From Cladobotryum mycophilum (Eukaryota > Ascomycota > Sordariomycetes > Hypocreales > Hypocreaceae): a stretch of 64,000 bases of DNA. Of this stretch, positions 36,241 to 47,031 are shown in pieces (position 1 is the first letter of the stretch; every line of letters begins with the position of its first letter). The DNA lies in assembly GCA_036429605.1 (NCBI GenBank), contig JAVFKD010000015.1, positions 3,902,925-3,966,924 of the forward strand, read 5' to 3'. Under the pieces are notes generated by a model. The model was not told the DNA's origin. It did not search any database and worked only from the letters and a program-made list of their open reading frames with translations. Made by a program: the position numbers and the translations under genes.

Positions 36241-38009
36241 GTGATGGTCTGGGGAGCCAAAATAATAGGAGGTTAGAAAGGAGGTCCAGGTGTCTTGGGG
36301 GCGGTTTTGCTTTTTAGATTACCACTAGACTTGTACCACTACAAATCATAGACATACATTTTATAGATTCATTCAGCCCTTGATACGTGTTTGCGACCAC
36401 TAGGCATACTCGTGTATAAGACACGGCGATTCGGCATCTCTCAAATTCTAACCAGTAGACTACTGGATTCATTGCTCCGCTAATAGAATTGATGACGGTC
36501 AATCCCTGGCTTTAGTTCAGTTAAGCTTACTGATCGTCGCCCCTGGCTGCTCTTGCCTGTGGGTTAGGGAACGGAACGCGGTCAGTGGGGCCATTTCTCT
36601 CCGTCGGCATTCTTTCCGTTGCAACCATGTCTTTCAAATCCCATCCCCCGCATCTTCGTCCAAAAGCCGTCATGCTCTAGTTTACCAGAGGTAAGGGGCT
36701 AGTTTTAAATGCCATTTATTAGATCTCACTCGAATGTCACCGTTGGAATCTAACGCGGTGTTGGCCGAAACAAAGCTTATGATAAGCGACATACAGTCGC
36801 AGATTGAGCACTTAACAAACGCTGTTTCACACCGCTGGGGAGCCCGAATTGGGACGCCGTTGTCTTAAAATATAACTTGAAGTCTCCGACGGCCTTTTCG
36901 CACTCTTTTTCTCGCGTTCGCCAACTCGAGTATTGAAATGTCCCTTCTTTGTACTGTCCCAATGTCGACATTCTTTCCGTCATGTAGAGACCAGCTCTTA
37001 CACGACAGCCTCACCTATGCCAGACTGTTGTAGCTGCCGCAATCAATACCTCTCAACACCAATGCATCCGGAACACTCTTTTTGACTTGTCACTGTTAGT
37101 GAATGCTGGTTTTATGTGCGTCGAGCCCTACCGTAGAGTACCAGCTCCACCTACGGTCACCGGATCACGTCTTTGGGGCAAGATGGGACAAGAAGTTGCA
37201 ATTTCAGGACATGTTCTTAACCATCTTGATCTCCCTGGCCTGCGTCTAAGCCTAATGGTCTCGATGGGTATAATCACAAAGATAGATCTATGTGTGGTTG
37301 CGAGCACCCCGACCATACTGACCTCAGCCCTAACATGAAAGCCTTCTTGTATCCGCTATCAAGACTATGAGCGTTGTGACATTGCTTCTGCACATCGCAA
37401 CCAGTGGAATATCTCACGCCAAAGCGACACAAATCCAGTATCGTAGCAAAGCCCAATGCGAAATGTAGTGTTTGCGTATGCAGGTAATTGCTACTGCTAT
37501 GGCGATGGAATCACCCTGTGAGACGGTATCAATTCCTGTGGTAGAATTAGCCTTGTGAAATACCTACTCCTCACCTATTAAACTTGATAAAGTGTGGACC
37601 AAAAATGTGGTTCTTTGGCTAAGCCAATGACTAGATGCAAACCCTACCCTATAGATATTATACTGTTTAAGAGGTTTGTAGCAGTTAGTTAGAACTGCTT
37701 ATAAACTGAGATATATTATGCATCCTGGCCCGGTGTCATATACACTCTTCTCGCATAATCTGTGGTTCAATATTCTTTCGACCAAACTGGGACGGTCCAA
37801 AGTTATGTCTACATGGATTCGAGCACATATCAGCTAGCGCAGGTAACCAGATCAATCAATATTACATCTTTGGATACAGGAACCTATTCGACCAAAAGTA
37901 TTAAGGAGTAAATTGTTTCTAACAAAATTAATCTCCCACAACTTATAGGGGCTTTGAAGGCTCTATGCCTTTGTAGAATACCAAAGCCTTCAAAATGGTA
38001 ATTAAATAT
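36241..38009. other. Intergenic, nothing recognised
   Basis: About 1.8 kb of mixed composition between the P450 and the propeller gene. Several short open frames exist on both strands, none with a recognisable motif. I see no RNA gene. Confidence 0.45.
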
Positions 38010-39081
38010 CTAGCATACGTTACCCCTCGAGTTTGTCGTGACTGCAACGAGTTGGCCACCAATAGTGGTCTCACCGTTTACGGGCACAGCAAGACCCCCT
38101 GCCGTAACAACGTAAAGCACATTTTTATCCAGAGAGCCACGACCAAATGCGCAAGACGTAGGCTCCGCGATGGCTGTAGAATTCGCCCGACCTGCAATAA
38201 TGATCTGTTTTCTCCCATCTGCTGATATCATCTCAATTGAGTTCCCCCCACCTGTAACCAGAAAAGCATTCCCATCACAATCAAAGGTAAAGTCATCATA
38301 CTCGTCCGTGGCTGTGAGTGTGTTTGCAAGTGTAGTTATAGGCCCCACGGGCGTGCCATCTATATTGATTGACACCTTATTGAATGTGCCTTTGCCAATA
38401 TTTGTGAAGAATAGAGAACTCCCGTTATGAACGCGAACACCATCTACTCCTGCCAAAGGAAAAGGGGGCGCGGGCACGGCAGCTGTAAAGGTGTTGTTAA
38501 TCACCACCTCGTAGTTGCTAGTAAGAACATCTAGACGGTAAATATCTCCGACGTTGATATCTCCAATCATGAGGGTGCTCTCGGCCTGAGAAAGCAGTGA
38601 TATACCGTTGAGGAAATGAGCGGGTGACACATTGGTGATGTGTCTAATGCTTGGCGGGGGAGAGAGATGGCCCCATTTTGCCGTCTTGCATTGCGATGGA
38701 CACTCCGCGTAGGTCAACGCTCCAGACGTTCCATGATCCTACGCCAACGTCGCCTGTCTCGAATGAAAAATTGCCAGTAATAACGGCAAAAACGTCAGGT
38801 TGGTATTCCGCGATGCCTGAGACGCCCAGCGACCCTGCGAATTCATGCACAAGGATAGCCTCACTTTGGCCAGGAGCAGAAGGATCGATCAGAAAAAGTT
38901 GCGGTTTCGTGAGGACAGATACAAGGATTTGACCATTGCTTCTAACGGCGAGATTCTCAACGTATGTGTTGTTGGGAAACTCGAACACGGTGCGGACAGG
39001 ATCAAGAGCAGTTGGCGTCATGGCTAATGCAGCGGTGTAAAGACCCAAGGTCAAGAATGTAATCGTAGATTGTAAAATCAT
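38010..39081 (-). CDS. Secreted SMP-30/gluconolactonase-like beta-propeller (frame break)
   Basis: The N-terminus MILQSTITFLTLGLYTAALA is a clear signal peptide, so the protein is probably secreted. The rest has the repeating short beta-strand pattern of six-bladed propellers of the SMP-30/strictosidine-synthase-like group: NLAVRSNGQILVS, GVSGIAEYQPDVFAV, FLNGISLL, GVDGVRVHNGSSLFFTN, DDFTFDCDGNAFL. About 356 aa, no intron seen. The frame breaks at a G5 run (plus strand 38656-38660); the downstream half reads on (SIRHITNVSPAHFLNG) as if one base were extra. The ligand and reaction are unknown; fungal homologues are often near secondary-metabolite genes. A hAT element lies 243 bp upstream of its start. 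Confidence 0.75.
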
Positions 39082-39316
39082 GTTAAAAATTATTCGGACA
39101 GTCTGCTTTAATAAACTAGAGCCCGTGAAGTTGTCAAGTATCGTCTTTGCCAGTCCTGCAAGAGTACAGCTCTATATTTATAGAAAAATATTCCTTACGC
39201 CCATCTTGTTGCTATTACTTTGCTCGGATTTAATATCTTACGCTCACGGAACTCGCGATTAAGGCGCTTCCATGAGGCACAGACCCAGGCTTTGCTGTTT
39301 TTTCAACACGTACGGC

Positions 39317-39324
39317 GATGTCGC
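39317..39324. repeat. Left 8-bp target site duplication of the hAT element
   Basis: GATGTCGC directly precedes the left terminus and is repeated exactly after the right terminus (42284-42291). Confidence 0.85.
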
Positions 39325-42283
39325 CAGCGCTTCTTTCAAGTCAAGCAAGCGCGATTTTTGCCAAAACTTGCTTGCTTATCACTATGACCTCGGTAGGCTT
39401 GCTTGCTTGACAGGCTTGCCAAGTACTTAATACGCTTAATAGGATTGTTAATTAAATTGAGGTTTAACCTAGCTAGTTATGTATTATAATCTTAAACAGG
39501 GCTTTAATAAAGGAAATTACTAAGCGTAATTATATTTTTTTATAGTTAATTTTTTATATAATATATTATTTTAAGTATTAATAGGTTTATTAAAAGCCTT
39601 TATATTAATAATATTAACTTAACAAAACTAAACTTTTTCTTATAGTTAGTAATTATTATAGGAATTATAAAGATATTTAAAGTAAGCTTATTTAAAGTTA
39701 GAAATACTATTTTTTATAAGATCTACTACTGAATAGGATTATTAGTTTTTATAGGAAGGTTAAGTTAATAATAACAATTAAGCTCTAAGCTATTATCTAA
39801 TAGTCATATAATTATATTTTTAATCTATTAATTATAATAACCTAGTTTTTTCTATGGCTAAAATAGTTTAAAAGTAAAGATTTAATTAATTAGTTCATCG
39901 GGTTATTAATAATCTCTTTTATACTAATACTAATTATCCTAAAAAATAAATAATTCCTTTTTTGCCTTATACAGCCAGGTAATCTATTCTTTTTAACACT
40001 AATAGTACTTAAGCTAATATAAACTTAAGCCTAGATATAAAATAACCACCGTAGTAAAAAAAGGAGATTCCCTAAGCTTTATATAATATTCATTTAATTT
40101 TAACTAAGCTATTATAACTAAGATCTATATATATTCTTATAATATTAAATTAAAGTTAGAATAATATTATTACTTATCTATTAAAAAAATATTTATCTTA
40201 GGTATATAATAACAGGCTATTCACAGAAACAAATACTTAATTTAAGCGTTAACCTCGGCAAGGTCGGCGGGGAGTTAAATCCAGCATTTAGCATTAAGTC
40301 TATTAAATTTGCTTATTAGTAGGCATTACTAATAGAGCTCTCTAATCCTCTAGTTAATCAAGAAGATATTCTATTCTAACAATAACTTCCTATAATTAAC
40401 TATAACCGTTTTACCACATAAAACCTTAGGTTTATATTGTTTAATAATAAAAAAATTAAAATATTTCCTTAATCTTAACAAAAAGGCACCAATCCTTTAA
40501 AGTAAGAATATCATCTTTAGGTATACTATTATTATAGTATTATTATTAAATACCCTTATATATAATAAAACTATTAATTTAAGATTATTTAATTAATATA
40601 CAATTAATTATTATAAAAATTAAATTCTAATAAGTATTATTATTAAGAATAACCTTTAGCTTTAACAATTAATAAAATATAAATTTAAGAGAATTGGATT
40701 TATTAATATAATTCTAGAATTTCTTATACTATTAAGATAATACTTAAATATATTTAATAATATTATATAACTTACTAATTAGTTCTTTTTTTCTCTAATA
40801 CTATAGATTATCTTTATCACAGCCACACAACTCAAGAATCTATAACTTTTACTTAAAACTATTAGTATCCTTACTAAAAAGAAAAACACGACTAATAAGG
40901 TTTAGGATATACCTATAATAGTATATTCATTGCTTTATAATATTAGAATCGATTATTATTAGATATAATTAACAGAAAAGGTACTATAAGTATATATTAT
41001 TATTAAAGGTATTATTAAAAATAATAGTACTAATTCGATTACTAATTTCCTACTTATTAATAACCTTAAGCAAGGTTAATATAAGATTTTTACTAGAATA
41101 CAAGCCTAATTACTCTTAAAGGGAAAAAAGTATTATTAATACTTTCTAGTTAGGCTTAAAAAGTGGGCTATTATAGCTATTATCACGTATTAATTCAACG
41201 AGGTCCAAAGATCAAAGCAAAAATAGATATATATAAAAGTATTATAAAGTTATTAATAAATTAAAGCTTTTTTCTTATTATAAATAAAATCAAAAGCTTT
41301 TTTTAACTATTCTTATTCTAAAAGACCTTAGAATAAAAATCAAGATCTATACTATGTAATAAATAAAAAAGAAATTATAACTTAAATATAATAAAAAGCT
41401 AATTCTTCTTAAGAAAAAAGCCAAAAGCTAATTCTTATATATATTATACCTTAGATTATAAAATAACTTAAGATCATATACGCTTTAGGATTAGCCCGTT
41501 ATTAGATTCTAAGTTTATAGGCATTAATATATTTAAATACCTTTCTTTTAAAATACTATAACTTATAAAAAAATACCTTAACAATAATAAAATTATATTT
41601 ATAAAAAAAGTTTTAAACAGTTAGCTTTATTATAGTATTTATATACCTAAAAAGCATTTTCTAAAAAACATTAAAAAAATATTTAAAATAAGAAATAAAA
41701 CCTAACTTTTTCCGGTTAATAGTATCTCTTAGACAAAAATACTATAATCCTTAATAAATAAGGAACAGCCACGGTTACCAAGCTTTGCAATAATATCTTT
41801 AAGAATAAAAGTATAGCTATACCATTTAGCCTTAATAACATAATTAAAAGATTAAAAGTTATCAAAAGTATAATTAGATTATAATACTAGCTTAAAAGCA
41901 TTTATAAGCTATTTAATAATACCGTAAAGCAATAAAACGTTTAAAAAACAATTTATAATTAATAGTAATAATTAAAATATATAATATAATTCCTAGTATT
42001 AAGATTTCTAGTTAGTTAGGCTAACAATAAATTAAAGGGTATAAATACAATAAAACAATTAGCCAATTAGCTGAAAATAGGTAGGTTATGCCTAATTAGA
42101 AAATTTATCCAGCTCTAAGACCAGGTTATTATTATTCCGATCCAATAATAGGCTACCCTAAACTTATCAAGCTTAACCAAGCCTAAGGCTATTCAGGCTT
42201 GCTTGCTTGGATAAAAAAATAAGCTCTGCTTGCTTACTTGCTTGCCAAACTTGCTTGCTTGGCTTGACTTAAAAGAAGCGCTG
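39325..42283. mobile_element. hAT-superfamily DNA transposon, RIP-destroyed
   Basis: The element has terminal inverted repeats of about 22 bp (left CAGCGCTTCTTTCAAGTCAAGC at 39325-39346; right end its reverse complement with one mismatch, 42262-42283), flanked by a perfect 8-bp duplication GATGTCGC. Ends starting CAG and 8-bp duplications are diagnostic of hAT transposons. Length 2959 bp suits an autonomous copy. GCTTGCTTG motifs recur inside both ends, as subterminal transposase-binding repeats do. The interior is overwhelmingly A/T with stops everywhere, so the transposase gene has been erased, most likely by RIP. Confidence 0.85.
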
Positions 42284-42291
42284 GATGTCGC
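42284..42291. repeat. Right 8-bp target site duplication of the hAT element
   Basis: GATGTCGC, identical to 39317-39324. Confidence 0.85.
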
Positions 42292-43638
42292 ACGATATTG
42301 CTTGGAATCCGATTCCCAATAGTTTACCGCATGAATTGTCAACCCCTAACCTGCAGGTAATATGTTTTTGTACTAAAGAATCACAAATCACAAGGATTAT
42401 AGAATGAAACTAGATACCTACAGGGGCAGCCAAGTCAAGTAGGACATGACCGCAAGTCTTCCTCGAAGAAGACACCAACACTGTCTGCAGCATAATGCAT
42501 CGTCGGACCGCGCAACTAGTGAACACTAGGGTAATTTGAATCTTTCCCTGAGAATCAAAGCTGACGTGAGAAATTGAATAAAATGGTAGGGCCAGTTGAT
42601 CAAGCGAAATAGAAGCTCGGCGAGAAGTATCAAGGGATTGTGCCCTGGTTATCGCGTCAGCAATGACTTGCTGCGAAATCCGTATCGCTGCGATGGACCG
42701 GAGATACACCTTGGGACAGCGTTTTTTTATCTCCTAAGAATTCGGAGATTGCCAAAAGTGACGGTGATAGTAAGGACGCGACGTTAAGCACGTGGAAGGG
42801 TAGTGAACATATTCATACATTATTAACAAGAGCATGTCCTCTATCTTCTTAAATCGACTACTTTAATTGCCATTAGCTTTGATCCTGTTATATCCTTGTA
42901 AAGTGATGCGAATAAAGATGCGACAATAGCCTGAAGCCAACCAATTTTTTTGCCAAAAGGCATTATCGCACACTTCAAGGGTACGAACGCATGGCATATG
43001 TTGCATATCCGGAGTCAAAGCCTCTTTCTTTTGTTCCTGAAAGTAAATTAAGATTCTGTATTTTGAATTATCTTTGAGCAACGCGCCTGTAAGAAATTAG
43101 TGGATATCCTTTTATCTGACAGTGGGGAGGAGACGATACAGGGTTCATATAACTATCCATGTGTACTCATTCTCTTGCTTTACATTAAGAACAAGTCTAT
43201 CCAAGAGTTCTGGTTATGAATACGAGAGTTAGACCACTTGTGAGAAATTCAGACTTGGCATTGGCACGGTATCAGCCTGTGCAGATTCATTTTGATATAA
43301 GTATCACTGCAAAGCGTCGTTAACCATGTAACAAGGCAGCTACGCCATCGCATATGCATATAATAATAAGCTAACAGCAGATTAAAATAGAGCTTAAGGT
43401 AAAAGCACAAAAAGAATTACCTTACCTATAATATCCTATATTTTACTCTAACTTTGTTTCAATACATGCGACAGTCTGCATCTCTTAAACTTCACTACGA
43501 GAGACATTGCTACAGTATCACTTAACGGGAGAGTAAAAATGTAGCGAAATCCCGCATAAAAACGTATGGTATGAGACTGGGTATATTTACCCTACCCTCT
43601 CTCTACTATATGTAGATCCAAGTCATTCATATTTCCCA
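42292..43638. other. Intergenic, nothing recognised
   Basis: About 1.35 kb with short open frames on the minus strand (42709-42410, 43081-42863) that show no family resemblance and lack good starts. The region just right of the hAT element is not strongly AT-biased, so RIP seems confined to the repeat. Confidence 0.45.
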
Positions 43639-44650
43639 TTACTGAGCAACAACCCTTCTCACAGTCTCCTGGATAGACTCGGCCTGAAGATTCAGAAGAG
43701 AGTTGGAGAGGGTCTCGTCCTTGGCATAGTTGGACTTGAGACCAGGTGTGTCGCCGTAGCTGGTGGCCCGAACCAAGGTAAAAGCACCAGTGAAATCCCC
43801 GGCCTCTAACTTCGTGAGAGCCATGTTGACCTGATCCTGAGTCGTGGTTTTGTTGATGATCCACTTGGAGTTGGTAGCTGCTTCCAGGGCAGACAGGATT
43901 TCATTCTGCGTAGTCTCAACAGAGGAGATGTATAGATACTTGTTCTTCGTTTCCTCGGGATGTTTGAGAATTGACACAACAGCCTCTCCAAGTTGCTTTT
44001 TGTTGGTAAGAGTGAATCTTTTATCACCACCATCCCAGATAACAGCCGTTTGGCTGGCAATGTTGTACTCGAGGAAACCGTTGCTTAGTCCCTGTTTAAA
44101 TGAGTCAGTGATAGGCCCTTACAGTGTGGAGATTTTCCCATTGCATACCCAGTCGAACAACAATGAGCTGGCAACACCAGTCCAAGAAAGACCAGCGGAC
44201 TCTTTGGTCTGCAAGTATTCAATGAGATCTGACTTCTGGCGGAAGAGGGGAAGCAATTCCAAGACGACTGTATCCTGGCTGCTGGAAGAGAACTCAGACG
44301 GAAGGAATCGCTTCACGCCCGCACGTAGAGCAGCATCAACAACCCTTTTCTGGTCTCCAAGACCAGTAGCGCCGAGAGTAGAGATGATAGCATCCTGGCC
44401 TCTGAAGGCAGTATCAAGGTCGGCATCGGAGAAATCTGACTTATGTACCAAGATATTACCAGAGAAAGTAGCGGAGCTTTCCTTGCGAGATAGAACAGTA
44501 ATGTTAAAGACACCAACAGCGACAAGGGCTTCAAGAATGATCTTGCCGATACTACCGCTAGCCTAGACGGTAGAATGAGTGAATTGAACTTTATCTGGTA
44601 TAGTCTGGGTAACATACACCGACGACGGCAATGTTTTTATAAACAGCCAT
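43639..44650 (-). CDS. NmrA-like / isoflavone-reductase-like NAD(P)-binding protein
   Basis: Three exons (44650-44618, 44562-44149, 44091-43639) encode 299 aa, the usual size. The tiny first exon MAVYKNIAVVG is joined by splicing to ASGSIGKIILEAL, creating the glycine-rich dinucleotide motif GASGSIGK of an atypical short-chain dehydrogenase. Next come DAIISTLGATGLGDQKRVVDAALRAGVKRFLPSEF, the conserved second strand and substrate region, and in the last exon TLTNKKQLGEAVVSIL. Such proteins reduce small phenolic or terpenoid substrates or act as NADP sensors like NmrA. Both introns are typical (55 and 57 nt). No frame break. Cytosolic; substrate unknown. It is divergent from a Zn2Cys6 regulator with 867 bp between starts. 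Confidence 0.9.
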
Positions 44651-45517
44651 TTGGACGGTTGGAAAGGCCGAGCAGAGATGTTGAAGTTAATGCAATCGTT
44701 TGAGGATCGAACGGATGGATAGATTGAGATATATTCCTGTAGCGAGGCGATTACCGTTCTGTTTTCTTTAGTGTTTGCGTTGAAATGGCTTCTGAAGGGC
44801 TTCAAACAGCCTATTTATAGTTGCCGACAAGATAGCTAACTCAGGTAACTCGGCGCATGATTACCGAGCCCAGATCTAGACTGGTCACAGCATGATGGGT
44901 TCATTTGTCGGCAATTTCTCTAACTCTCGTTACAAAGCATGTACACCCGCACTTGTCTTAATATCCAGGGATTAAGATAAGAGGCAAGTCGTCTGCATAA
45001 CCAAAGATAATCGAATCGGAATATTCTCTCGGATGCCATTGTGGAGTCCCGATGTTTCAACCCACACAAAGAATTAATGTAAAGTATAGAAACTTTATGT
45101 TATTGGTATTAACCCCTGTGATAGGGGCGGATAAACTCCACTGTTGTTTACAATACTGTGTTTATGTTAAGCAGACCATGACAAATGATCAAAGGATGGC
45201 GGCTTAGAAATGCGGAGGGATCCTCCGTCATGTCCGCCCCCACCAATCGGAGACTCCTTCGCTTCTCCATACAATCCTGCGCTATCCGTGAAGGAGAAAG
45301 GACAGAAGAGTCTGGCGCTTGCTGTCATCTAGTCTCGTGAAGGCTATTATTGACCGCTGGCACTATTGCTATCGTTGTTTCTGGTAATGGCGTTTGCAGG
45401 CAGTTTCTCTCTCCCACCCATTAAGGATCACCTAAATTTTGTTGATTCACTTCAACACCAACCTGAACCAATTTGACTTTACTTTTTTAAGTTTGACCAT
45501 CGATATCAGAGTCACCC
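44651..45517. promoter_or_regulatory. Divergent promoter region, NmrA-like / Zn2Cys6 regulator
   Basis: 867 bp between divergent start codons. A palindromic CGGAGGGATCCTCCG occurs near 45216-45230. Zn2Cys6 proteins often bind CGG half-sites in inverted repeats, so this is a candidate operator, perhaps for autoregulation or control of the reductase. Confidence 0.45.
45216..45230. promoter_or_regulatory. CGG-CCG inverted repeat, candidate Zn2Cys6 site
   Basis: CGGAGGGATCCTCCG: terminal CGG and CCG triplets in inverted orientation with a nine-base centre, about 290 bp upstream of a Zn2Cys6 regulator gene and 570 bp upstream of the NmrA-like gene. Assignment is by motif only. Confidence 0.35.
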
Positions 45518-46864
45518 ATGACCCGCCAGGGGATCGAATCAGGACGATCCTGCTCTGAGTGCCGCCGACGCAAGATTAAATGCGACAGATCTCAACCATG
45601 CGTCTATTGTGTCCGGAATAAGATGCGATGTACTTATCCTATGCTAGGTCTGTACGTGAAACACATAAAGACCAAATGCAATATCTTCAATCACCAAACT
45701 CAAATCTCTTGAGCGCGTTTCCATTCGCCTCGAGTTCATCACTATCTCGACCATCTCTTCATCCAGCATCACTTATTATTTGGGGTCAATTTCTCCATCT
45801 CGTCGACCCTCTTCTTAAAATTTTCCATTTCCCTTCTACCGATAGAATAGTCATGACGGTCATTCGGCAACAGGAAATACCGGACGCTGCGACAGAGTGT
45901 TTAATGTTTTCGATTTATTACGCTACAGTGGTCGCAATGTCAGCGGTCGACTGCGAGAGAGAGATCCATGAGGAGAGGTCTTCTCTGATTACAAGGTGGC
46001 ATTTCTATAGATCCAGCCTCAATAAGATAATAATAACTAACTGCTTGGTTCAGATTTCGAATTGGTATGGTGCATGCTCTTAGGCGAGCAAACTTCCATG
46101 CTACACAAGACCTTATGATTCTTCAAGCATTTGTGCTTTTTCTGGTAAATTAGTTATGCCCGCAGCTGAAGAGATAACGCCTAATATGTTTTTCATTAGA
46201 TATGTGGTAGACGAGACAAGCACGGCCCTGATGTGCGCACATTGATTGGGCTCGCGGTCGGACATGCTATGAAGATGGGTCTCCATTGCAATAAGGTCAG
46301 CCATGGGCTGTCTCCCTTTGAAGCAGAAATGCGTCGTCGACTCTGGTGGCATATCTACATTTTGGACGTCCGGATTGCTGAAGACCATGGTTCTGATCCT
46401 CACATTATGGATTCAGTCCATGACACTGAACTGCCATTGAATGTTGGCGATACCGATTTAAATCCCGACTTGAGCAGTCTGCCTCAGAGTCAAGCTGGGA
46501 AAACTGAAATGCTTTTCAGCCTTGTTCGATTTCGGGTGAGCAACTTTGCTCGGCAGGTTGTCTTTTCGGAAAAGTTCTGCCGCCGCAATTCCTACCCAGT
46601 CTTAGGTCAGACACAAAAGTGCCAATTAATAGATCAATTCAACGAGAAGTTGGAACAACAGTACAGCATAACTGCAAGTTATGGTAATTTGGCATCTTTT
46701 CTCGGGATAGATGGTTTTCATTTTTGGCAGATCTGGTGCTGCTTTTGGAGGAGGTTTTGCTAAGCGCCGGGTGTGTGGGCCCCCATTTTCAGGACACAGC
46801 AGCCCCACACGATTCTGCCGCGCGTGATATTTTTGGCAACCTTAGAGAAGATATAAATGTGTGA
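45518..46864 (+). CDS. Zn2Cys6 transcription factor, short/compact
   Basis: The zinc cluster is at the N-terminus: CSECRRRKIKCDRSQPCVYC, with the sixth cysteine in MRCTYP. After a jump of frame between about 45645 and 45760, through either an intron (possible GTCTGT...CATCCAG) or an indel, come parts of the fungal_trans domain: IIWGQFLHLVDPLLKIFHFP, then across intron 45996-46053 FRIGMVHALRRANFHATQDL, and across intron 46145-46199 ICGRRDKHGP, ending in the landmark MRRRLWWHIYILDVR. A last intron (46684-46730) leads to a C-terminal exon ending at 46864. The product is about 400-430 aa, shorter than the usual 600-plus. It may be truncated just left of the recombinase gene. Likely nuclear; targets unknown. 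Confidence 0.65.
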
Positions 46865-47031
46865 ACTGCCTTTGCATACAGTGGGAAAAAAACAGAAGAC
46901 ATTGACCACTGAATTTGCACTAGGGAATACCTTATCGATCTACATTTGTCTTTTCCCCCACCTTTTACTTGGGCATACACAATAACAAACCCACGCACCA
47001 CTCTTTTAGTCTGATCCATACATTCACAATA

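Noticed and set aside
43844..44566. 240-codon plus-strand open stretch
   Set aside because: It runs antisense to the NmrA-like gene, whose three exons rebuild a complete conserved protein.
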